A stretch of 64,000 nucleotides of DNA from JAOTVV01 sp039591075 (lineage in GTDB: Bacteria > Gemmatimonadota > Gemmatimonadetes > Gemmatimonadales > GWC2-71-9), in NCBI GenBank assembly GCA_039591075.1, contig JBDHEI010000030.1:28278-92277 (forward strand). Reading direction: 5' to 3'. The stretch's first letter is position 1. Every line of letters begins with the position of its first letter. The notes under the pieces were generated by a model. It made no database searches and was not told the DNA's origin. It was given only the letters and a program-made list of their open reading frames with translations. The position numbers and the translations under genes were made by a program. Positions 16,805 to 24,690 of the stretch are shown in pieces.

Positions 16805-17986
16805 ATGAGCCGGACGGTCCTCGTGTTGGGCGGATACGGCAATGCCGGCACCAGAATCGCCGAACTCCTGGTGCGGGAGACAGAAGCGCGCGTCCTGATC
16901 GGCGGTCGGCAAGGATCCCGAGCGAAGCTCGTCGCCGATCGGTTGAAGCGGCAGTATGGCGAGGACCGGATTGCCGGCGTGTTGGCCGATGCGGCCGACC
17001 CACGCCTCCTTCGCAAGGCCCTCGAGCCCGTCGATCTACTCGTTGTAGCCTCCAGCACCACGCCGCTCACCTCGTCGGTGGCTGAGGCCGCCGTCGAGGC
17101 TCGGGTCGACTGGTTCGATGTTCAGTCCTCCACCAGGAAGCTCACGACACTGCGCGGGGTTCGCGATGCCATCGAGCGGAACGGCTGTTGCTTCATCACG
17201 GATGGCGGCCTCCATCCCGGCATGCCGGGCGCTCTGGTGCGGTTCGCAGCTGGGTTCATCGACCGACCCCAACGGGTCCGCGTGGCGATGCTCTTCAACC
17301 TTGATTGGGGGGCGCTGGATCTCCCGCCCGAAACGATCGCAGAGTTCGTCGATGAGCTTCGGGAGGCGCGGTTGGAAGTGTACGAACGGGGTGAATGGGT
17401 CAAGCGCCGATCGTGGACCACGCAACCCATCGATTTCGGACACCCGTTCGGGAAGCGGAGTACCGTACCCCTTTGGCTGGACGAGATCGGGTCCCTGCCG
17501 AGGCTGTTCCCGTCGCTTCAGGACCTCAGCGTGTGGGTCGCCGGGTTCAACTGGTTCGTCGACTATGTGGCGTTGGGGGTCGGGCTGCCGGGCCTGCGGC
17601 TTTTCGGTGACCGGGCCAGGCCGACAGTCGCGCGGCTCTTCCAGTGGGGGCTGCACCGGTTTTCGCGCCCGCCATGGGGCTCGATTATGTTGGTGGAAGC
17701 TCAGGGGTGGAAGAAGGGACGGCTCGTCGAGTTTCGTGGGGGGGTGTCCCACCGGGACGGCTATGACCTCACGGCCATATCGGCGGTTGCCGCACTCCTG
17801 CAATACCTGGACGGCTCGATACGCAAGCCTGGGTTGTGGCAACAGGCGCTGGTCGTGGAGCCCCGACGGTTCATGGCCGACCTCGAGCGACTGGGTGCGA
17901 AGGTGACGTACGACTTGGACGTGCAAACCGGGAAGCCGGTGCGCCGGGACCCCGAAGCGGGCCTGGAAGCCGGGCGACCCGAGTAG
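16805..17986 (+). CDS. saccharopine dehydrogenase-like NADP-binding protein
   Basis: This is a 393-residue protein with a Rossmann fold from the first residues (LVLGGYGNAGTRIAELL) followed by GGRQGSRAK and VDLLVVASSTTPLTSSVAEA, the saccharopine dehydrogenase NADP-binding pattern. FITDGGLHPGMPGALVRFA matches the start of the second domain. Membership of this superfamily does not imply lysine metabolism; many members are trans-acting reductases or unknown. It is first in a nine-gene plus-strand run, 25 bases before the next gene. Role in that run is unknown; an NAD(P)H-linked reduction is the safest guess. Confidence 0.7.
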   Translation: MSRTVLVLGGYGNAGTRIAELLVRETEARVLIGGRQGSRAKLVADRLKRQYGEDRIAGVLADAADPRLLRKALEPVDLLVVASSTTPLTSSVAEAAVEARVDWFDVQSSTRKLTTLRGVRDAIERNGCCFITDGGLHPGMPGALVRFAAGFIDRPQRVRVAMLFNLDWGALDLPPETIAEFVDELREARLEVYERGEWVKRRSWTTQPIDFGHPFGKRSTVPLWLDEIGSLPRLFPSLQDLSVWVAGFNWFVDYVALGVGLPGLRLFGDRARPTVARLFQWGLHRFSRPPWGSIMLVEAQGWKKGRLVEFRGGVSHRDGYDLTAISAVAALLQYLDGSIRKPGLWQQALVVEPRRFMADLERLGAKVTYDLDVQTGKPVRRDPEAGLEAGRPE

Positions 17987-18011
17987 CATGGGCCGATGGA
18001 GTGTTCGGGAT

Positions 18012-19349
18012 ATGGCGCAGCGTGTAGTGATTCTCGGGGCGGCCGGGCGGGACTTCCACAACTTCAACGTCTACTTCCGCGACGATCCCGGTTACGAGGT
18101 CATTGCGTTCACGGCTGCGCAGATCCCCGACATCGATGACCGCCGGTACCCGCCCGAGCTGGCGGGTGAGCGGTACCCGAACGGCATTCCTATCGAAGCC
18201 GAAGCGGCGCTCTCCGAGCTGATCATTCGCGAGCGCATCGACGTGGCCGTTTTCAGCTACAGCGACGTGTCGCACGAGCACGTCATGCACGTGGGATCCA
18301 TGGCTATGGCTGCCGGTGCGAACTTCCTGCTCCTGGGTCCGCGCGACACGATGCTCGACGCGAAGGTTCCGGTAGTTGCGATCTGCGCCGCCCGGACCGG
18401 CGCCGGAAAGAGCCAGACCAGCCGACGGGTCGCCGCCATCCTGCGCGCGATGGGAAAGCGGGTCGTCACCGTGCGGCACCCAATGCCATATGGCGATCTT
18501 CGGCGACAGGTGGTTCAGCGGTTCGCGACCCTGGACGACCTGGATCAGCACGATGTGACCATTGAAGAGCGAGAGGAATACGAGCCGCACGTTCGGGCGG
18601 GCTCCGTTGTGTATGCCGGTGTGGATTACGAACGGATCCTGCGGCAGGCGGAGAAGGAAGCGGACGTCATCGTCTGGGACGGGGGCAACAACGATCTGGC
18701 GTTCTATCGCCCGGACCTCTTGATCGTCGTGGTGGACCCGCACCGGCCCGATCATGCTCGCCGGTACCATCCCGGCGAGACCAACGTGCGGATGGCGGAT
18801 GTCGTGGTGATCAACAAGGTTGGCACGGTGGGGATGGAGGGCCTCGAGCTTGCGCGTCGCACCACGGAGCAGCTCAATCCCCGCGCGGTCATCGTCGAGG
18901 CGGCCAGCCCGATATTCGTGGATGGCGATGAGCACATCCGCGGCAAGCGGGTCCTGGTGGTCGAGGACGGGCCGACGCTGACGCACGGAGAGATGGCGTA
19001 CGGGGCCGGGTGGATCGCCGCCAAGCGTCACGGCGCTTCGGAAATAGTGGACCCGCGTCCCTACGCGGTTGGCTCCATCAAAGAGACGTTCGAGCGGTAT
19101 CCCACCACCGGAGCGGTGCTCCCGGCCATAGGGTACGGGGACGACCAGATGCGTGAGCTCGAAGCCACGATTCGGGCGACACCGGCCGATCTGGTGATTA
19201 TTGCGACGCCCATCGACCTTCGGCGCCTGGTCGAGTTTGACAAACCGGCGGTGCGCGTACGCTACGAGCTGCAAGAGATTGGCGAGCCGACGCTGGACTC
19301 GGTGCTGACGGACTTCGCGACCCGCATGGCCCAGAAGGACCGCCGATGA
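18012..19349 (+). CDS. cyclic 2,3-diphosphoglycerate synthetase-like P-loop protein
   Basis: This is a 445-residue protein of the family annotated as cyclic 2,3-diphosphoglycerate synthetase or GTPase. It has an N-terminal domain ILGAAGRDFHNFNVYFR, a P-loop ICAARTGAGKSQTSRRVA (about 124-141), VIVWDGGNNDLAFYRPDLLI and MADVVVINKVGT. The founding archaeal enzyme makes a thermoprotectant from 2,3-bisphosphoglycerate; bacterial homologues have no proven reaction that I know of. The start at 18012 gives the usual short leader before ILGAAGRD; an ATG at 17988 is also possible. Its neighbour is a phosphofructokinase, which is consistent with a role around phosphoglycerates, but that is guilt by association. 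Confidence 0.65.
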   Translation: MAQRVVILGAAGRDFHNFNVYFRDDPGYEVIAFTAAQIPDIDDRRYPPELAGERYPNGIPIEAEAALSELIIRERIDVAVFSYSDVSHEHVMHVGSMAMAAGANFLLLGPRDTMLDAKVPVVAICAARTGAGKSQTSRRVAAILRAMGKRVVTVRHPMPYGDLRRQVVQRFATLDDLDQHDVTIEEREEYEPHVRAGSVVYAGVDYERILRQAEKEADVIVWDGGNNDLAFYRPDLLIVVVDPHRPDHARRYHPGETNVRMADVVVINKVGTVGMEGLELARRTTEQLNPRAVIVEAASPIFVDGDEHIRGKRVLVVEDGPTLTHGEMAYGAGWIAAKRHGASEIVDPRPYAVGSIKETFERYPTTGAVLPAIGYGDDQMRELEATIRATPADLVIIATPIDLRRLVEFDKPAVRVRYELQEIGEPTLDSVLTDFATRMAQKDRR

Positions 19350-19398
19350 GCACTGGATCGGGGTACGCGGTGATGGACCAGCAGAGCGGAAGGTTGTC

Positions 19399-20598
19399 AT
19401 GACACGGACCAAGGGCACCATCGGAATCCTGACCGGTGGCGGGGACGTGCCGGGGCTCAACCCGGCGATCCGTGCCATCACCATTCGGGCGCTCCGCGAG
19501 GGCTACCGCGTGATGGGCATCCGGCGCGGCTGGGCCGGTCTCGTCGATCTCGTTCCCGATCGGTCAGTGGACAACAACCAGCACATCCAGGTCCTGACCG
19601 AAGAGGTCGTCAACCGGGTTGGGCGAACTGGGGGGACGTTTCTCCACACGTCCCGAACGCGGCCGAGCCGTCTCCCGCTGGCCGTGGTGCCCGAGCACCT
19701 GCGGGAGCGATACACCGACGAGATCAATGATCTCACCCCGACCGTCCTCGCCAACCTCGAGTTCCTGGGGGTCAACTTCCTCGTTCCGATTGGCGGCGAC
19801 GACACGCTGAGCTACGCCGAGCGATTACACGAGGAGGGTGTCAAGGTCGTCGGGGTGCCGAAGACGATGGACAACGACGTGCCGGGCACCGACTACTGCA
19901 TCGGGTTCAGCACCTGCGTGACGCGCACGATTCAGATGACCCATAGTCTCCGCACCACGGCGGGATCACACGAGCGGTTTCTGGTCATTGAGGTCTTCGG
20001 TCGCTACGCCGGGTACACGGCACTCCTGCCCACGATGGCTGGCGCCGCCGACCGGTGCGTGATTCCGGAGCACCCGTTTGAGCTCGAGCGTTTGTGTGAG
20101 CTGATGAACCACGACCGGGAGCGGCATCCCAGCCGCTACGCGGTGGTGCTCGTCTCCGAGGGTGCCACTATCGCCGGTGCCGAGGAGATGTCGTTCGAGG
20201 GCGACGAGGCGGACCAGTACGGACACCGTAAGCTCGGTGGCATCGGCGACCAGGTCGCCACGGGGCTGAAGGAGTGTTCGCCCGCCTTCAATCGCGGCCG
20301 GCGGGTCAACGTGGTCAGCCAGCGGCTCGGGTATCTCGTGCGCTGCGGTGATCCCGATGCGTTGGACTCCATCGTCCCCATGGCGTTCGGCAACCTGGCG
20401 CTCGATCTGGTGTTGTCGAATACCTCGGGGCGCCTCGTGGCGCTCCGAAACGGCGTCTACGACAGCGTCCCGATTGACGTCGTCACCGGTCGGAAGAAGG
20501 TCATCGACGTAGCGAAATACTACAATGTGGACCGACTGCGCCCTCGGTACGAGACGTTCATCCGCCGACCCCTATTCATCATGACAAGCGATGTCTGA
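19399..20598 (+). CDS. 6-phosphofructokinase, diphosphate-type signature
   Basis: It phosphorylates fructose 6-phosphate at C1. The 399-residue protein shows GILTGGGDVPGLNPAIRA, GGDD at 132-135 and PKTMDND at 154-160. In ATP-using PfkA the residue after GGD is Gly and the motif is PGTIDND; Asp135 and Lys155 here are the paired changes that define diphosphate-dependent enzymes. Asp158 would be the catalytic base. A PPi-linked enzyme is readily reversible and could serve glycolysis and gluconeogenesis. MTHSLRTTAGSHERFLVIEV and GRYAGYTA complete the sugar-phosphate site. The end overlaps the next gene by eight bases. Cofactor choice is inferred from two residues and not proven. Confidence 0.85.
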   Translation: MTRTKGTIGILTGGGDVPGLNPAIRAITIRALREGYRVMGIRRGWAGLVDLVPDRSVDNNQHIQVLTEEVVNRVGRTGGTFLHTSRTRPSRLPLAVVPEHLRERYTDEINDLTPTVLANLEFLGVNFLVPIGGDDTLSYAERLHEEGVKVVGVPKTMDNDVPGTDYCIGFSTCVTRTIQMTHSLRTTAGSHERFLVIEVFGRYAGYTALLPTMAGAADRCVIPEHPFELERLCELMNHDRERHPSRYAVVLVSEGATIAGAEEMSFEGDEADQYGHRKLGGIGDQVATGLKECSPAFNRGRRVNVVSQRLGYLVRCGDPDALDSIVPMAFGNLALDLVLSNTSGRLVALRNGVYDSVPIDVVTGRKKVIDVAKYYNVDRLRPRYETFIRRPLFIMTSDV

Positions 20599-21145
20599 CT
20601 CACTGCGCGAGGCCGTCGAAGAGCTCTGGCCCGAGCTCGCCTGGATTGAGAGCACGAGCCTTCGGGATCAGGTCACGACGACCTGGGTGAAGGCCTTCGA
20701 GCGGAGCCCGCTCGATCCGGCAGACCTCCACGAGATCCCGTTCACGCTACTGGTTCCCGACTGTCCGGCAACGTTCATGGAGCACAAGCGGTGCGTGGTG
20801 CACATCGCCAAGGCGGGGGCCGAGGCGATGCAACGGTTCCTGGGCCGCGCGCTCACGATCGACTTGGACACCGTGATCGCCGGCGCCATCCTAGCGGATG
20901 TCGGCAAGCTGTTGGAATACGAAAAGGTGGGCGGGCAGCTGAGACAGAGCGCGCGGGGCAAGCACCTTCGACATCCGTTTACGGGCGTGGCGCTCGCGCT
21001 CGAGTGCGGCGTGCCGGATGCGGTGTGTCATTGCGTCGCTGCACATGCGGCCGAGGGCGACTTGGTGAAGCGGAGCACGGAGGCCTTCATCGTGCATCAC
21101 GCCGATTTTATGAGTTTTCTGCCGTTCAAGAACTTGGGCGGCTGA
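20591..21145 (+). CDS. HD-domain-like protein with a missing metal-site histidine
   Basis: This 184-residue helical protein resembles HD phosphohydrolases: EHKRCVVHIAKAG supplies the first His, the following GAILADVGKLLEYEK aligns with the usual LHDIGK motif, then HPFTGVALALECGVP and VAAHAAEGD, and HHADFMSF near the C-terminus. At the HD doublet the sequence reads AD, so the histidine is gone while the aspartate stays. The protein may therefore bind without hydrolysing, or use a different metal arrangement. It overlaps the phosphofructokinase gene by eight bases and precedes the MmgE/PrpD gene by 38, so it is probably co-translated with carbon-metabolism enzymes. Substrate unknown. Confidence 0.6.
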   Translation: MSDSLREAVEELWPELAWIESTSLRDQVTTTWVKAFERSPLDPADLHEIPFTLLVPDCPATFMEHKRCVVHIAKAGAEAMQRFLGRALTIDLDTVIAGAILADVGKLLEYEKVGGQLRQSARGKHLRHPFTGVALALECGVPDAVCHCVAAHAAEGDLVKRSTEAFIVHHADFMSFLPFKNLGG

Positions 21146-21183
21146 GCGCCGTCCCGAACAGAAACCGACGGGGAGAGAATCGG

Positions 21184-22626
21184 GTGTCGCAGAAGACCAT
21201 TACCGCGACCATGGCACGCTGGGCGGCCGGTTTGCGGTTCGAGAGTATCAGCGCGCAGGCCGTGCACGAGGCTAAGCGATATCTGCTCGACTCGATCGGC
21301 TGTGCCCTTGGCGGCTACCGCCAGGAGGACGTGCGGATCGCGCTCGACGTGCTGAGCGAAGTCGCTGGCAGCGGGCCGGCAACGGTCATCGGCAGCGGGG
21401 ATCGGATGGACGTCGTCTCGGCGGCGCTCGCGAATGCGTTGATGGTCCGCGTGATGGATTACAACGACATCTATTGGCAGCAGGACCCCTCGCACCCTTC
21501 TGACATCATTCCGGCCGCCATGGCTTGCGGTGAGCGCGCCAGGAAGTCCGGGAAGGAGCTCATCGTCGGCATCGTGCTCGGTCACGAGTTCGAGATGCGC
21601 TTGTGCGAGGCGGCGTTCCCCGGCATCAGGGAGCGGGGATGGCACCACGCGACGCTCACGGCATTCGTGTCGCCGATCGTGGCGGGCCGGATGCTCGACC
21701 TCTCCTGGGAGCGGATCCAACACGCGATCGGCATTTCGGCATCGCGTCACGCAACCCTGGGCGCCGTGACGGCGGGCAAGCTCACGATGATGAAGAACAC
21801 CGTCGACCCGATGGCGACGCAGAGCGGCGTGCTGGCGGCCCTGCTCGCCGACGGAGGGTACACGGGCCCCGAGCACGTGATCGACGGCAAGGAGGGCCTG
21901 GTCCACTGTCTGGGTCCGGAGTGGAAGCTCGGCCTCCTGGTCGATGGATTGGGGGAAGGCTGGCGCATCGAACGGTGCGGCATGAAGGCGTTTCCCACCG
22001 AGGCACTGACCCATGCTCCGATCTCCGCGGTGCTCGACCTCGTTCGCACGCACGACCTCGCTCCTGAAGCGGTGACCAAGGTCCACATCCGGTCGCTGGC
22101 TCGGGCGGCCGACATCCTCGCGGATCCATCGAAGTACGATCCGCGGTCCAAGGAGACTGCGGATCACAGTCTGCCCTACGTCATCGCGGCGGCCCTCGTG
22201 GACCGACAGGTCACGCCTGCCCAGTTCGAGCCGGACAAGATCATGCACCCGCGCATCCGGGCTCAGCTCAAGAAAGTGGAAGTCGTCGCCGACGCCGAGA
22301 TCGAGCGGCTGTTCCCGAAGCTCCAACGCGTGGTGGTGCGGATCGAGACCACCGATGGGCGATCCCTCGAGAAGACTCTGGACTACCCCAAGGGTGATCC
22401 GCGCAATCCGCTCGGCGACGGCGAGATCGAGGAGAAGTTCGATGCTCTGGCGGCGCCGGTATTGTCGGCCGCTGCCCGCCGTCGGCTCAAGGCTGCGGTG
22501 TGGGATCTCGACAAGGCGAGGTCTATTTCGGAACTGATGAACTTGTGCACCGTGGGGACCGGTGCAGCCAAGCGCGCCAAGCGCCCGGTCAAGAAGGGAT
22601 CCAAGCGGAGTCGCCCGCGGGGATAA
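21184..22626 (+). CDS. MmgE/PrpD family dehydratase
   Basis: This 480-residue protein belongs to the MmgE/PrpD family, which includes 2-methylcitrate dehydratase, cis-aconitate decarboxylase and iminodisuccinate epimerase. Evidence: AKRYLLDSIGCALGGYRQE, MDYNDIYWQQDPSHPSDII, GMKAFPTEALTHAPIS, DHSLPYVIAAALVDR and YPKGDPRNPLG near the C-terminus. The GTG at 21184 lies behind GGGGAGAG and begins the family domain; the open frame extends upstream through the HD gene in another phase and is not used. The C-terminal tail is Lys/Arg-rich. Just before an aconitase and citrate lyase, dehydration of a citrate-type acid is likely, but methylcitrate, citrate and larger homologues cannot be told apart here. 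Confidence 0.85.
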   Translation: MSQKTITATMARWAAGLRFESISAQAVHEAKRYLLDSIGCALGGYRQEDVRIALDVLSEVAGSGPATVIGSGDRMDVVSAALANALMVRVMDYNDIYWQQDPSHPSDIIPAAMACGERARKSGKELIVGIVLGHEFEMRLCEAAFPGIRERGWHHATLTAFVSPIVAGRMLDLSWERIQHAIGISASRHATLGAVTAGKLTMMKNTVDPMATQSGVLAALLADGGYTGPEHVIDGKEGLVHCLGPEWKLGLLVDGLGEGWRIERCGMKAFPTEALTHAPISAVLDLVRTHDLAPEAVTKVHIRSLARAADILADPSKYDPRSKETADHSLPYVIAAALVDRQVTPAQFEPDKIMHPRIRAQLKKVEVVADAEIERLFPKLQRVVVRIETTDGRSLEKTLDYPKGDPRNPLGDGEIEEKFDALAAPVLSAAARRRLKAAVWDLDKARSISELMNLCTVGTGAAKRAKRPVKKGSKRSRPRG

Positions 22627-22685
22627 CACGGAAGCGGTGTGGGGAACGCGCGTTCCGCTCAGAACTAGAAGGTCGAGGAACTAGC

Positions 22686-24632
22686 ATGGGCCAGACCATC
22701 GTCGAGAAAATCGCGCGGGCGCACATGACGGCGGGTCCCAAGCGCCCATTGCGACCCGGCGACGTGGTCTCGCTCCGGCCGCGACACGTCATGACCCACG
22801 ACAACACCGCCGCGGTGATGAAGAAGTTCGCGACCATCGGTGCCTCCCGCATCCACGATGCGCACCAACCGGTGTTCGCACTTGATCACGACATCCAGAA
22901 CACCGAGGCGAGCAACCTCGCCAAGTATCGCGATATCGAGGCGTTTGCGGCACGACATGAGATCGTCTTCTATCCCGCCGGAACCGGCATCGGACATCAG
23001 ATCGTCGTGGCGCACGGGTACGCTGTTCCCGGGGCCCTGGTCGTGGCGTCCGACTCTCACGCGAACATGTACGGAGCCGTCGGTGCCCTGGGCACGCCAG
23101 TGGTGCGCACCGATGCGGCCGCCATCTGGGCCACCGGCGAGTTCTGGTGGCAGATCCCGCGGACCGTGCAGGTCGTGCTCGAGGGCGAGCTCCAAGGCGG
23201 AGCCACGGGCAAAGACGTGATCATCACCCTGTGCGGTCTCTACAACCAGGGAGAAGTCCTAAACGCTGTGGTCGAGTTCGCGGGTGACGGTGTTGCGGGC
23301 CTCGGGATCGAGGCTCGGATGGCGATTGCCAACATGACGACCGAGTGGGGTGCATTGGTCGGGTGGTTCCCCGTCGATCAGGTGACGCTCCGGTATCTGG
23401 AGGGCCGCCGGCAGCTGCTGGCGGCATCGGGGATCGAGCGGTTCACGGCGGTCGAGGTCGAGGCATGGCGGCGCAACCCGCCAGCGCCGGACCCGGACGC
23501 CACGTACGCGGCACGTATCGAGCTGGACCTGGGGGACGTCAGTCCGCACGTCTCGGGACCGGACACGGTGTTCACGATGCGCGCTGTGGCCGAGATCGAC
23601 GCGGAGAGGATCGCGATCCAGAAGGCGTATTTGGTGTCGTGCGTGAACAGCCGTTTGGACGACCTCGAAGCTGCCGCTCGTGTCGTGCGCGGTAGGAAGG
23701 TGGCGACCGGGGTCGAGTTCTACGTTGCTGCCGCGAGCAAGGAGGTGCAGGAAGCCGCGGAGGAGTCGGGCGCCTGGGGAGCCCTGATCGAGGCGGGGGC
23801 GGTACCGTTGCCATCCGGTTGTGGGCCATGTATCGGGCTGGGCATCGGGCTGCTCGAGCCCGGAGAAGTGGGGATCTCGGCCACCAATCGCAACTTCAAG
23901 GGACGCATGGGGTCGCGGGACGCGCAAGCGTATCTCGCGAGCCCCGAAGTGGTCGTGGCTTCGGCGATCGCCGGGTACATCACGGGCCCCGAGCCGACCA
24001 GCGGCTCGCGACCGGTACGGCGCTACGTCGAACGGTCAGCGCCGTCGACGCCGTCCGAGTCCGTGACGATCCAGGACGGCTTCCCCGAGCGCCTCGAGGG
24101 CCGCCTGGTGTTCGTTCCGCAGGACAACCTGAATACGGACGGGATCTACGGGAAGGACTATACGTATCGTGAGGACATGACTCGGGCGGAGATGGCCAAG
24201 GTCGTCATGGAGAACTACGATCCGGGGTTTGCCGCCGCGACGATCGCCGGGGACATCCTCGTGGGCGGGCGGAACTTCGGCACGGGCTCGTCGCGGGAAC
24301 AGGCCGCGACCGCCCTCCAGGCCAAGGGAATCCCCGTGGTGATCGCCGGGAGTTTTTCCCAGACGTATCTGCGCAACGCGTACAACAACGGCTATCCCTG
24401 TATCGAGTGCCCCGAGTTGGTGCGCAGGCTCAAGACTATCCACGCCGAACAGATCCAGGGTGGCGTCCCGACGATCATCCCTGGGTATGACATCGTAGTC
24501 GATTTCGCCGGCGGTACGGTCACGTATCAGGATGAGACATTCGCGTTTCCGGCGCTCGGGGACGTTCCCCAGGCGCTCGTCATCGCAGGTGGTGTAGAGC
24601 AGCAGGTACGGAGGAAGCTCGGATTACAGTGA
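22686..24632 (+). CDS. aconitase-family hydratase, fungal homoaconitase (Lys4)-like
   Basis: This 648-residue fused LeuC/LeuD-type hydro-lyase isomerises a citrate-like acid through a cis-aconitate-like intermediate using a [4Fe-4S] cluster. Cluster ligands are Cys319 (VSCVNSR), Cys379 and Cys382 (SGCGPCIGLG). The swivel domain has GTGSSREQAATALQAKGI (about 532-549). Many stretches look like yeast Lys4 from memory: LGTPVVRTDAAAIWATG, IANMTTEWGAL, LLEPGEVGISATNRNFKGRM and DNLNTDGIY. AcnA and mitochondrial aconitases differ at these places (IANM/ICNMGAEIGATT). The substrate may be citrate, homocitrate or methylcitrate. The following gene is an isocitrate-dehydrogenase-family enzyme, the usual partner. 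This aconitase is intact, unlike AcnA at 58.6-61.3 kb. Confidence 0.85.
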   Translation: MGQTIVEKIARAHMTAGPKRPLRPGDVVSLRPRHVMTHDNTAAVMKKFATIGASRIHDAHQPVFALDHDIQNTEASNLAKYRDIEAFAARHEIVFYPAGTGIGHQIVVAHGYAVPGALVVASDSHANMYGAVGALGTPVVRTDAAAIWATGEFWWQIPRTVQVVLEGELQGGATGKDVIITLCGLYNQGEVLNAVVEFAGDGVAGLGIEARMAIANMTTEWGALVGWFPVDQVTLRYLEGRRQLLAASGIERFTAVEVEAWRRNPPAPDPDATYAARIELDLGDVSPHVSGPDTVFTMRAVAEIDAERIAIQKAYLVSCVNSRLDDLEAAARVVRGRKVATGVEFYVAAASKEVQEAAEESGAWGALIEAGAVPLPSGCGPCIGLGIGLLEPGEVGISATNRNFKGRMGSRDAQAYLASPEVVVASAIAGYITGPEPTSGSRPVRRYVERSAPSTPSESVTIQDGFPERLEGRLVFVPQDNLNTDGIYGKDYTYREDMTRAEMAKVVMENYDPGFAAATIAGDILVGGRNFGTGSSREQAATALQAKGIPVVIAGSFSQTYLRNAYNNGYPCIECPELVRRLKTIHAEQIQGGVPTIIPGYDIVVDFAGGTVTYQDETFAFPALGDVPQALVIAGGVEQQVRRKLGLQ

Positions 24633-24690
24633 TCGGTCGATGCGCCGCTAATGGGTCGGCGCTCACAGTGGGAGGGGAGGAAGCACGAGC

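Noticed and set aside
17871..19484. 537-residue minus-strand open frame
   Set aside because: Shadow of the cyclic-DPG-synthetase-like gene; no start signal or domain.
20791..22626. 611-residue reading of the MmgE/PrpD gene
   Set aside because: The first 131 residues are out of phase with the HD gene they overlap; the GTG at 21184 with GGGGAGAG begins the family domain.
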